A DNA stretch of 64,000 bases, taken from contig NC_061127.1 in assembly GCF_905220365.1 (NCBI RefSeq), positions 7,440,001 to 7,504,000 on the forward strand. Reading direction: 5' to 3'. Position numbers and translations under genes: made by a program. Shown here piece after piece: positions 39,829-52,100 of the stretch. Origin of the DNA: Vanessa cardui (taxonomy: Eukaryota; Arthropoda; Insecta; Lepidoptera; Nymphalidae). Below the pieces are notes generated by a model. The model searched no databases. It was not told the DNA's origin and worked only from the letters and a program-made list of their open reading frames with translations. Position 1 is the stretch's first letter. The number at the start of each line of letters is the position of its first letter.

Positions 39829-40148
39829 GAAAAATATAAGGCTACTTAAAAGTCGATTTACGATTATATAACTTAGTCATAGTTAATATTTTTATATTTG
39901 GAACCGGTGTCAGCCACGGGCACGCGCCTCAACAATCAAAAGAAAGAAGCGATATGAGCCCCTTGATTGACCCAGTATATTATCATATAAAAGGTAATTT
40001 GTAAAAAACATACTTATTTGTTAAAGTATTCTCGTATTGTTTTTTGACAGATATACTGTAGGGTTTTCTTGGCTGACACCGGCTCCAAATATAACAATAA
40101 CCACATTATATAATCGTAAATGGACTTTTAAGTAGTCTAATATTTTTC
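39829..40148. mobile_element. Family I foldback element, 320 bp
   Basis: Ends GAAAAATATAAGGCTACTTA and TAAGTAGTCTAATATTTTTC form inverted arms of about 47 bp (core TTTACGATTATATAA). Sub-terminal GGAACCGGTGTCAGCCA is mirrored by TGGCTGACACCGGCTCC. No coding frame. Confidence 0.72.
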
Positions 40149-40969
40149 ATTACAATGCAGTACAATATTTTTTTATTGTATGCTAACTGTTATAACAAGT
40201 TAGAATATATTTTTTTAAGTAATATATAATTTCTCTCGATTAATATCATTAATTTATTTACTTTTATCGTGTAAATAAGTGATCACGTGGTATTATAATT
40301 TAATCCTAGTGTACTCTTGTTTGCGGTCTTACGCTAAAGGCTATTACGTACAATATTCTGACAAGAAATGATTTATCATCATGATTTGCTTCAGCTAATT
40401 GCTTTACAGAGGTTGCTCAGTCTGCATGTAGCTGAGTTGTATTTAGACTGGTGCGATTCATTAGTGTAGCAAGGATTTAATTCTGGGTAAATCCCCGAAT
40501 TAATTTGCTTCTTTCTCTAACATTTTTCGAGACCCCATTACTTTATTAAAATTTTAAATGTCTATTTGAGTTCAATAAAAAAATATTACACTTATAAAGA
40601 AAGCATAATTAAGAAATGTAATTGTTATAGCGTTTGTTTCGTTCGGTCCATTATTCCTGTCTAGATACTAATACTACTACTATGTCTATTTCTAGTCAAA
40701 AAATAATATTATACGAAGAACTCAATTTAATTCTAATGCTTGAAAAATAATTTGAATGGGTATTTTATATCCATTGTTATTGTTTCAAAATTAGATATAC
40801 TTATTTAATAATTTATTCCACGCTTTTTGTTATCTCTACAATTAATAAAATAAAACTATCATAATATTGAAACAAATAGAATTTTCAGAAGTTTATTTTA
40901 ACCGTGCTAAACAATTAGAAAAGGGTAACAAAATAAAGTTATATATAAAAGATGTCAAAATGAAACTGA

Positions 40970-41038
40970 TTATTTATGAAATGTGTCAAATGTCAAAATA
41001 AAATTATTAAGTTATGAAATGTGTCAAATGTCAAAATC
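40970..41038. repeat. 26-bp direct repeat across the ODAD4 stop codon
   Basis: TTATGAAATGTGTCAAATGT followed by CAAAAT occurs twice, the units about 38 bases apart and separated by a 12-base spacer. The upper-coordinate unit contains the stop codon; the other lies in the 3' UTR. A partial third unit (GATGTCAAAATGAAA) sits just below. Confidence 0.85.
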
Positions 41039-44000
41039 CTGAAATCCCAGCGGGTGTCGTGCTTTGTGTGCGATCCGCACAGGCTGCTGAGTTCTCGGCA
41101 TGATCGATACGCGACGGCCGGCGGCGGACGGCGCGCTCTCCGCCCTAGCGCCCGGCATCACGGAGAAACGCCTGCAATTACAAGATAATACTTAGATGAC
41201 GTGCGAGTCTTAGTTTTTTAATTTTTATTATGTTATAAAATTGTTATAACACTTGTGTGTGTATTTTATAAGATTATTTGTATAGATTCGTGGATATTAT
41301 TAACTTATCTGATTTAACTGAGTTTCTTGCCGGTTCTTCTCGGTAGAATCTACTTTCCGAATCTATGGTAGCTTCACTTAATAAAATATGTTATGTAAAT
41401 AAGATGTGTTAATAAAATTATGGTAATATAGTGGAAAGTTATTTTTATTCGAATAAAATTTTTGCATAGTTATACTTTGCGTATATAATAATGTTTATGT
41501 AACTGCATGTATGTTTGAATATTGTATTTATTTCAACATCAAACACATACAATTTTTGATTTTGTTTCTTATGCGTGTTTATCCGATTGCGAAGAAATTT
41601 TTGTGTAATATTGCGAAAGTTTTAGTCTTAGTGTGGACTATATCTTAAGTTAGGCATAATAAAGTGTTGCCACTCTAAAATAAATCAGGCATAAGTTACT
41701 TGGGAGTTCATAAAGTTTTCAATACACTAGAATCACCTGGAGGCGGGTATGACGGACATTCGTCGGAACAGGTGCTCAGCCGCCATGCGCATGTCGTCAT
41801 CCTGCATCAGACTGACCATTGCCTTCTCGCGCTTTTCCAATAGCGAATCCGAAGAGGCAATCTCCCCCTCTAATGATACGTCGACGCACTGTAAATATAC
41901 AATAACATGAAAAAAGCCGAGATGGCCCAGTGGTTATAACGCTTGCATCTTAACCGATGATTGCGGGTTCAAGCCCAGTCAAGCATCGCTGAATATTCAT
42001 GTGATTTATTTGTAATAAATTCATCTCATGCTCGATGGTGAAGGAAAAGTTCGTGATGAAACCTGCATGTATCTATTAAACCTGAGGCAAAGATTATCCT
42101 TTCATATGTAGAAATCCTCACGAGGTATTAGGAACACAAATTCAATGCATCAATTAATAAGTCTTCAATTGAGATTCACTTGTTTTAAGCTGACAAAGTG
42201 CACTTTTTTGCTGAAAGTTACTAGGTCTTATTCCCTTTTTTTTTTTAAAATATACCTTTAAAGTTCGTTTTCGTGTTATACATTTGCCGTCTATTTCTTA
42301 TAAAATCTTAAAATATGCGTTTTTACATTCTGTCTGAGCAAGCATTTAAAAAAAAAGTTTAATGGGCTTTGGCTTCCATATTTTCAGACATACATATTAT
42401 GTAAATATTATAATATGTATGTATACCGGCCATTAGTAAAGTGTGGGACGTTTTAATACTAACCCAGCGGCGCGTATGCCATTAAAACTTGCATAATTAT
42501 TGTGCGCGTATACAGTATGTTATTTTAAATGTTTACTATTTTTTCAATCAAAAATGCAGTCAAAAGTGAGTTGATTTTTAAGATTAAACGGTCGTGAGGT
42601 GACCGATTTGAAATTAAAAGATTTTATAACACGTTTATTCGTGTGTGTCCTTATAAGTAGAGTCGAGATGGCCCAGTGGTTAGAACGCGTGCATCTAACC
42701 CAGGAGAGCACCGCTGATTCATGTACTTAATTTGTCTTTATAATTCATCTCGTGCTCAGCGGTGAAGGAAAACATCGTGAGGAAACCTGCATGTGACAAA
42801 TTTCATAGAAATTCTGCCACATGTGTATTCTACCAACCCGCATTGGATCAGCGTGGTGGAATATGTTCCAAACCTTCTCCTCAAAGGGAGAGGAGGCCTT
42901 TAGCCCAGCAGTGGGAATTTACAGGTTGTTGTTGTTTGTTGCTTATAAGTTTCGCGCACACATGTAACAGCTTACGGTTTTTAGTATTTATAACAAGTCT
43001 AGTACTGCCGAGAATTATATCTTATCTTTGTATCTTTATAAAAGTATATTAGGATATCATATTGATGGTTGGTGGTGGCTTTGTGTAAGCCCATTGGTTA
43101 GGTACCACCCACTCCTGATATAATGTAATATAGCGTCGAAACAACAGTACTCATTGTTGTGTACCGTCTTAAAGGGTGAGTGAGCCAGTGTAACTACGGG
43201 TACAAAGGGCATAGCTCTTAGTACCCAAAGTTGTTCATTGGCGATGTAACGAATGGTTAATATTACTTACAGATCCATTTTTATGGGTGGTTGTGTACTA
43301 TCAAAACAAAAAGTATTCATATACAAATATATGAGAATTATACAGACAGTAATCTATGTATTATGTATAATAACTTTGTTGGTTGTCAATAATTAGGATT
43401 TATGGCATGTGTAAATTTCGCATTCAAACCTATCATTCGTCTAGTTACAAGCTTATAACGCGGTAGAATGTAGATCTAATGGATTAAGCTTTAAACCGAA
43501 CAATAAATTTATTATCTTTTTCCGAAACAAAATTTTCACTACGAACGCAAATTTTTGAAGTAAAATCTTCGTGAATAAATGAAGTGAAGCCGTTAGTTCT
43601 GCACCTTTAAGCGTTTCGATCGAAAGTAATTATCACAAAACTCAAGTGGTCTTTTACTTTTGATCAAGAAAAAAGCTTCATCAAAAGTATAACACCTCGC
43701 CTCATTGCCTCCACTGGTGACAGGAGGGCTGGTTCGTTTTTTGCCCAGAGGATCAGAATTGCGATTCAACGGGGAAATGCTGCTAGCATTCTTGCCACCA
43801 TTTCACGCGGTCAAGATTTACATAGTAACTAGTTTTAGTTCATATTTGTATATATTTAGGCATTTAATGTTATTAATTCTTAGTTATCTTTATACCAGAA
43901 TTAATATTAAATTTATTAAATTACGTGGGGGTGGATGAGTTTCTCACCCTGTACCATCATCTATCGTAACTCGTAACATATCTAATAATTTTCTTTATAT

Positions 44001-46175
44001 TTCGATATTATTTTGAAACGATTTGAACAAATACAAAACAGCACGTACATGACACAGCTTTACATTATTGTTAGACAAAGTACGTAGTGAGAAATAAAAT
44101 GTACATTTGCTGTGGATTTATGAAGAGTTGTGTTTGTACTTGATGCTGTTATTACTTCCTGCTAGACTAGCAATACTTTTGAATAAAATAACAATAGTTC
44201 ATTCGAACGAATTGAATGCGATATTGAATACGGAATGCATACAAATACAACATATTTTATTGAACTAGAGTTAAAGTAAATTTATACATTTCTACGTATT
44301 CCTTTTTTATGTTATGCATCAATACCTTCCTGTGCGATATATATAAAAATGGATACAATCACCAGTTACAGAGGCTTACTTTTGGCGCGAAATATGAGTT
44401 TATAATTTTTTCGAGTTCATTTTTCTGATGATTTCTTGTTTTAGTTAGCATTTAGCCAAATTTTTATTTATTATTATAAAGTCAAAGAGAGTTAGTCTAT
44501 TTTTTTTAAAAGTCACATTAATTTAGTCGGTATTTGGTCGGTAAATAGTTTAAAAGAAACGGAACGGAACACGCACACATACACTACTCGTCGTTATAAC
44601 GTACACACAAGTACGTGTATATCAATAAAATAATTACTAATATCCTTATATATAAAAGTTCAGATTTATACAAACTGCTTCTTAATACCGTGTCAAAGAA
44701 AGCTGCGACATCTTTATAGCCAAAGGAGCGAGCAAATCCGGCCCCTTCTATGAGAGCCGCTCTGGTTTCAGGACGATTGTTCTGTAGTATGTGACATCGA
44801 GCCAAAAGGAATGTTGCGTTCAGTAACCACACTCGTTGTCCGGCGGATCTCGCTTCTGGAAATTTTAAATATATAATATACATAGGTTGTGTGAAAAGCT
44901 ACATATTTTTTATACAAAAACCTTTATTGCTATTTATAAAATATATTGGTTTATATTTTTATTTCTTATTTTGTTATTATTATTAATTCCAAGTACTATC
45001 TGTTAGAGCACATACTTAAACAGGTGAAACTAAATAAATTAAAACAAGTGGTTCCTGATCTTCTACCTGCTTTTTTTTATAAAATACAAATAATAATCAA
45101 AATAGGATGGGTAGATAGATATATGGATATCCTTGTCTGTTTACTTGACTGAAAAAAAATTGTATGTTGTGATTAAATCTTTTTGCGAAAACACAACTGT
45201 AGTATGTGTAGTAGTTGAAACATGTTTATTACCAGATTGACATTTCAAAGCGTAGAATCTTGCTCTGTGGGCTTGTTTCGTGTCAGCAAGGAGGCGTCCA
45301 AGTTCATGTAGCGCGTAACAACGTTCCGACGCACGGCTGCTCACAGTTAAGGCTCGCTCTAATCGCCGTAAACGACGTCTGAAAATGTTTATCACTAAGC
45401 TAAACTTGTAATCTTTTATTTTTCTTTTTTTATGGCAATGACGCTGTAAGAAATATTAACTATTCCTTACATCGTCAATGTGCCACCAACCTTGGGTACT
45501 AAGATGTCTTGTGCCTGTAGTTACACTTGTTTACTCACCTTAAAACCGGAACACAACAATACTGAGTACTGTTTTTTGGCGGTAGAATAACTGATGAGTG
45601 GGTGGTACCTACCCAGACGGGCTTGCACAAAGCCCTACCATCAAGTAAAAATTCGGAAAACTTAAAAAAATAGCAAAAACCCGATATATGTATTTATGTA
45701 TATTAGTTGATAGACTACAGCGCCGTCGACAAAAAATCTCAACAAATAAATAGAAATAGGTATGTGTCAACTATAATGGCGAATGTCTTTTAATGTTAAA
45801 CAGGTATGTAGCATCCATTGTATGATACTCTACCGCCAAAAAGCAATACCTTATTTTGCTTATTTTGCTCCGTGGCTTAAAGTTAAGGGTCATTTATCAT
45901 ATTTGTTGCCATCACAACGTTGATGTGGTGAATATTTGCCAATATGAGTCACGAATAAATTTTCAAATGAAATAAAATTAAAATTTCCAATACCAAAATA
46001 TCTGCTGTAAAATATTATGTTCACGTAAAGTTCCTAACTTGGCGTCACGAGGGGGCGCCGGAGGTCGCGTACGCAAAATTGAATCACGGCTCGGTTCACG
46101 CGATATTGGTATTCCCAATAGTATAAAGGCTCTTTTCTCACGATCTGCTTCGCTCATTTCATCTCTAACACGCTT
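41024..46175 (-). CDS. ODAD4: ODAD4 exons 7-11: C-terminal TPRs and tail
   Basis: Residues 338-586. Exon 7 is charged and Pro/Arg-rich (RTRPPAPPRDAK). Exons 8-9 hold TPRs. Exons 10-11 encode an acidic then basic tail (KAMVSLMQDDDMRMAAEH; SAAGRRVSIMPRTQQ) that I do not recognise and that is GC-richer than its surroundings. Stop TGA is at 41024-41026, inside a direct repeat. A candidate minus-strand poly(A) signal (TTTATT on plus) lies at 40892-40897. Confidence 0.75.
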
Positions 46176-49100
46176 CTGTGAATGAAATGGTAATTTAAAA
46201 TGTAATAAATTTGCAGACTGAAGACTTAATGAAACGAATGATAGAAATTGTATTGATTTTCATAGTGAGTTTAACTTTTAGTTTAACAACAAACAGCGAC
46301 AGCCTGTAAATTTCCCATTGCTGGGCTAAGGTCTCCTCTCCCTTTGGGGAAAAGATTTTGAACATATTCCACGCATTGTTTCAATGCGGGTTGGTACCAT
46401 ATGTGTATTCTACACATGTGGCAGGATTTCTATGAAATTAGACACATGCAAGTTTCCTCACGATATTTTCCTTCATCGAGCACGAGATGAATTAATAAAC
46501 ATAAATTAAGGACATGAATATTCAGCAGTACGTGTCTGGGTTTAAACCCACAATCATTGGTTAAGAAGCACGCGTTCTAACCACTGGGCCATCTCTGCTC
46601 GGCTTTTAGTTTAATCTTGTCAAATGGCATTAACTTATCGGTAGAGCCTATTATATAATTGAAGACTACCTGATCCAAAAACGCCTCTGCGACTATTTCA
46701 TGTAGTTGCTGCAAAAAGAGATCTTTCTCTGGTAACATGTTCGATGGGATTCTGGAGATTTGTTCCATTCCAAATTCAGCTGCTTCGAGACATTTCGCAG
46801 TGTCATGTTTTTCGTAAATATCACGAGCAGCACTGACCAGACGACGGGCGTCTGTTGCGTGTTGACGCTGGGCGTGTCCTATTCTTTGTTTACGAGCTCT
46901 GGACAGTCTGGCCCTAGCTGCCGCTTCTATGGCTCGTGCAGCATATAATGGTCTACGTTCTCGAAGAACAGCCTAACATGAATGAATTTCAAATATATTG
47001 AAATCGTTATTATAATCGTTCGATTTAATTCTAATCATCATTAAAATATTATTTATGTCGCCAAATATTGTGCCTTGTTTTTAATTTTTCCCATATTTTT
47101 GTTTATGGTGTAATCCTATCACTTTATTTTGTGCACTATTATGGTACGTAGTCAATTTGGAATTAAATAAATTTTAATTTTCTCATTTTTTTATCTATTT
47201 TGTATTAAATTCTACATCCTATTAAAATATTCCTTTATTAACCCAAAGACCAGAGAATATCGTTGAACATACTTTGTGAATATTTCATAACATTTGATTG
47301 TGTAAATTCGAATAACTATTTTGTATTTTATTATACATAATATTTTACTTGGAATCTTGTAACTTAAATATAAAGTATGAATAGAATATATATACTTGTC
47401 TCTTTTCAACATCTGCTAACGCTTTATTAGCTAATAGTTGTAGTTTCTGCGATCCCAGTTTATTTGCCGAGTAAAGTCTTTCATCTTTACAAAGTGTAGT
47501 GAGAAAATATTTGTCATGAGCCATTTGCTCCAAATACTTCGAAGCCATTACTCGGGATATATGTTCAGCCTTCTGTTTTTCCACCCGAGATATTTCTTGA
47601 ATCTAAAACGTGAAGACTTAGGAAACAGTTTTCGTATTAATTTATTTTAGTGTCCACTGTTTGTCTTTCTACGTTAACATTATAAATACCTTCATATGTA
47701 TAGTTTAGAAACTAATATCGTAAATATGCGAGTGTGTTTGTTTGGGTGCTACACAAACAGGCAAATATTTTGAGGACGGCGGATAGTGCCTCAACTACCG
47801 GTGACGCCGTTTTTGAAGGCTAGGCTTATATATGTTGCTAGATTTGTCCACGACTTTGTGCGTGTTTGAATTTAATAAAAATGTTACTGATCAGTTCGCA
47901 GATTTTAATATAACTTATTAATTCTATATTAGGCAGTCGTTGGTGGGAGGCACCCGACGTGAGTAAGCGAAGTGGTGACATGCGCGAAGACATTGCATCG
48001 TGATTTTATTATTATTTTATATATAATACTAAAATAAAAGTTACTCAACATTACATCAGCTATCTGCTAGTGAAACTCAGCAGTAAAAAGCTGTTATTGA
48101 CACTCTATAGAATAGAGTTTCTTACTCTATCCTTTAGACAATTTTAAGTAGACTAATTAAAGGAGATAATATTCACCTGATGGGTTGTTTGTGGCAACAT
48201 TCTCATTTTCATTTGTGGTATATTTGTGTCATTCCCAATGGTGTCAGCCAAACCTATCATTTGTAAATTTTTGACACTTGAAGACAGTGTTTTCTCAGCT
48301 GTTTCGCCAACACATTCTCGAACCTTGAGAAATGAGTAATATTAGACGGATGGAAGGGATTTTAGAGGTGGATGTATATAGATGACTTGTTTCGATTGTG
48401 ATTGACTTTGTTGATCGGGTGTTACCAATAAATATACCATCCGTAATCCTCACACTCTCGATTTCAGGTTTTCATTTCCGATCAGCACAACGTCACGTCC
48501 ACTGATTTAGGTAAAAGAGAGTTTGAATTGAAAAAAACTTTATAAAGAATAAAAAAAATATATTTATAATAATTCAATGTAGGTAATATATGGATTCTTG
48601 TGATAGGTACCTTAGGAAAAAAAGTAACTTTCAGAGGGTACTTTACATATTTATTTTTATTACTTCAAATTATTTTTAATATTTCTGAAGAAGAGGGAAT
48701 GCTGTCTAATATATTGAATAACATAATTATATATTCTTTCGGTAAAAGTTACCTAGTAAGTGGGAATTAACGTAATTCAAATGAAGTATTTTTGCGCATA
48801 TCCACAACAAGTACTTAAACAACTTAAGGCTACAAATTAAACAACACGTTTAGTGGCAAACATAAAATTCGTATCCTTGTATTCCAATTTCAAGTGTTGG
48901 ACAAATAGTTCACAAACTTACGATAACTATTATTGAGGGATCAAAGTTTAAGATTATTATATTACTTAGTGTTCTACTATTAATAAAATTAATGTTTTGT
49001 TATAAATACATGTCAAAGAAATTTGAATGATTATTTAAGAATTTAATAACTACTAAAGTAAAGTAAAGGAACAGCCTGTAAATTATATAAGATTTTAAAT

Positions 49101-52100
49101 TAACATGGATATTTTTATTATTAAAATTATTAATTTCGGGATATTTACCATGTTTGTTTATTTTTGTTCGGTGGTGCTCGATATTTCGACATGTCTACGA
49201 ATGTCTTTTTGAAAAAACATGGTACATATCCCGAAATTAATAACCTGTAAATTACCCACAGCTGGGCTAAGGCCTTATCGACTTTAGTACGTAACCAAAT
49301 ATATCGTATTATTTTATTGACAATATATTCTGTTTTTATAAATCGAAATGAGAAATTCTCCCCTTTGGAGTTGCTTAAAAGGAGCAATATATAGAGAATT
49401 TCCAATATTAGTTGTACCAGTTAAACTTGTCAGCGGCGCGTCGAGCTTAGACAAAAGGTATTTCGTTACAGGTTGCAATAAAGAACAGTTTGCGTCCCCT
49501 GGTCCGTGACAACATTGTGAGGGCAGTCTGGTTCGCACAAAGATGAGCAAACGTTTGAACAAGATTTTGTAGTCTTTTTACGTACTCTTACCTGGAATAC
49601 TAATTGGGTTCCCGTAAAATGGCTCACAATGCACGCGCTTGATTGTGATCTATTGTCAAGTATAAAAATAGTTCGTAAATAGAAACGATTCGACACATTT
49701 GATTTACGTTTTTTTTTAGTAGATAGACAGTTATGTATCTCACATTAAAGATATATAAAAAGGTACTCATCATATAATACATGCCAGTACTAGATAGATA
49801 GAGAGATAAATTAATGCTTAATATGTAATAATAGGACTAAAATAACGAATACTACTTTGAAATTAATAAAAACGAATACATAGCTTACGATTACATAAAT
49901 CATGTATAATATACAGAATGTTAATCATTAAAGAAACCATACCTCGATGGTATAAATATATTATCATAAAGTTCATACTTTATAAAAAGTGTACAATCAT
50001 AATATTATTTAAAGAAAAAACAAAGCCACACGGTTAGCTACATGGTTATTTGTAATGTGTATATATAATACTTATTCTATGTCCTTTCTTAGAGTTCAAG
50101 TTTTCTTTGTTAATTTTATCAAATTTGGTTCAGTGGTTTGATCGTGAAAGAACGACAGACAGACAGAGTTACTTTCAAATTTATAGTATGAATATAGATT
50201 TTATAATGAAAATATATATCAATAATTTACTAGTGCATTATGTGTGTAATAAATTTAAAATTAAAAATTTACCGTTTCCTCGGCGCATCGGACACAATCT
50301 GCGAAGTTTGGCGGCAATAATCTCAACCTCTGGCCTCGATAAGCGAGCACTAGGGCCCTCTCGAATTCACATTTTTCATATTCCGTTTTTGCTTTTATTT
50401 GCAGAGCTGTCAGATTTTCCGGCTCGAGTTCTATATTAACGAAACGATAATACCAAGTTTATTTAAATTTTTTAAATATATGTACTTACTCTTTATTAAT
50501 CTATGTCCTCTAAGAATATATAAGCCAATGTAAAATATGCATATGACTATCATAAAGACATACTAACAAAATATAAAAAGGTTTTTCTTTTTTGTAGGCT
50601 TGCGAAACGACTAATACATCACCTGACCATCCATAGACATTGGCGCTGAAAGATAATATTAACCATTCCTTAAATCACCAACATGCTATCAACCCGGGAA
50701 ATAAAGTTGTTATGTCCCTTCTAGCTAAAATGTTACTACGTTACTTAATTCGTCTTGCACTGCTCTCATTGTGTGGCATTATTTATCCAATGTGTCGTAT
50801 CGCGTTTCTCTTCAATCAAACAAAACTATACTTTAAAAACAAATTCGAATATGAATTTAAATAAAATATTAATCGTGTTTTTTCACTTTACTATTTCCCT
50901 TAATGCTTTATGTGTCCATGTGTGTTCCATATGCACACCACTACACATTGTATATATTCGAATTGATTTTAAATAAACAACAACAGTCTGTAAATTTCCC
51001 ACTGCTGGGCTAAGGCCTCCTCTTCCTTAGAGGAGAACATACATTGAACATATTCTATATTTTAAATAAAATTATGTAATAATTAGCTTACGAGCAGCGC
51101 GTGCGGCATCTTCTAAAGCACCGGCATAATGTGTCGCCTTAGCGCGAGCCAGACTTCTTCCAAGTAGAGAACCAATGTCTGAATTCTATGAATGGAGCAA
51201 TATATTGTTACAAGTCATTCTTGGTAAAAGTATTATAAGAAAATAATTTTCTCCTCACAATATAATATTCAATTAAAGTTCAGCTTTACATAAAATGTCA
51301 AATTAGATAGAAGAGTTATCTAGTAGTTGGAGACTTTGCCCACACATGTCTTAATCTTAATATGAGCAGTTTTTATTTATGGAATTAATTTTCTATTCCT
51401 TAAAAAAGTCCTGCGTAAACGAGACAGTGCTTTTAAGAGAAACAAAGTTTTACACTCTACGTGGTAGGTTTACATGACACTACTTTCAAAGTATGTATGT
51501 ATCTATTAAAATAAAAAATATAATTACAGTTGCCATGAAATTGATTAAAAAAAGCAATGTGTGTACATATGTTTAGACAATATGTACTCGTATGTGACAA
51601 ATGCATATTTACGCTCGAATTGAATTCTTAAACAGAGTGTTTTTTATAATGATAAAATCGATCGAAATATAATCGACAATCGAACTTTATAGATTTGTAT
51701 CAAATGTAAAGATACCACTGACCACTGGGACAGAATGAAGATTCTACCAAGAAGCACCAGTAACAATTCAATAGTTATAAATGCACATTATCTAGTTATT
51801 TTGCTTGGTGGTAGAGATTTGGGAAACTTTGGGTACCCATTAGGTGATCTACCGCCAAACAGTATTTTAGCTTAGTGGAAGAGATTTGTGCAATTTTGGG
51901 TACCCACTCATCAGGTGTCCGCCAAACAGTATTTCTTGGTATTTCTGCGTTCTAGTTTGAAGAGTGAGTGAGCCAGTGTAAATTTAGACTCAAGATTCTA
52001 AGCTCCTGAGGTTGCTTGTGCAATGTTGTGATATAAGGAATTATCAATATTTCTTATAGTGGCATACCATTATATGCATTAGTAATATTAATTTTGTAAG

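Larger units (their letters stand above)
32930..41023. other. Intergenic region between convergent genes
   Basis: 8.1 kb between the stop codons of TAF1 and ODAD4. I find no coding exon. It holds a family R copy (35123), a hairpin-rich island (36236), two dispersed repeats (37180 and 37590), a family I foldback (39829) and AT-rich filler. The rest shows nothing recognisable. Confidence 0.65.

Noticed and set aside
44584..44883. 99-codon minus frame as a separate gene
   Set aside because: It is ODAD4 exon 9 plus read-through of both introns; splice sites at 44855 and 44689 limit it.
49314..49696. Minus-strand frames (CSLCEPDCPHN, VTDQGTQT) that might be an LTR or a gene fragment
   Set aside because: The block is GC-richer than its flanks, but no splice sites, family motif or LTR pair supports it. 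It lies in an ODAD4 intron and is left unassigned.
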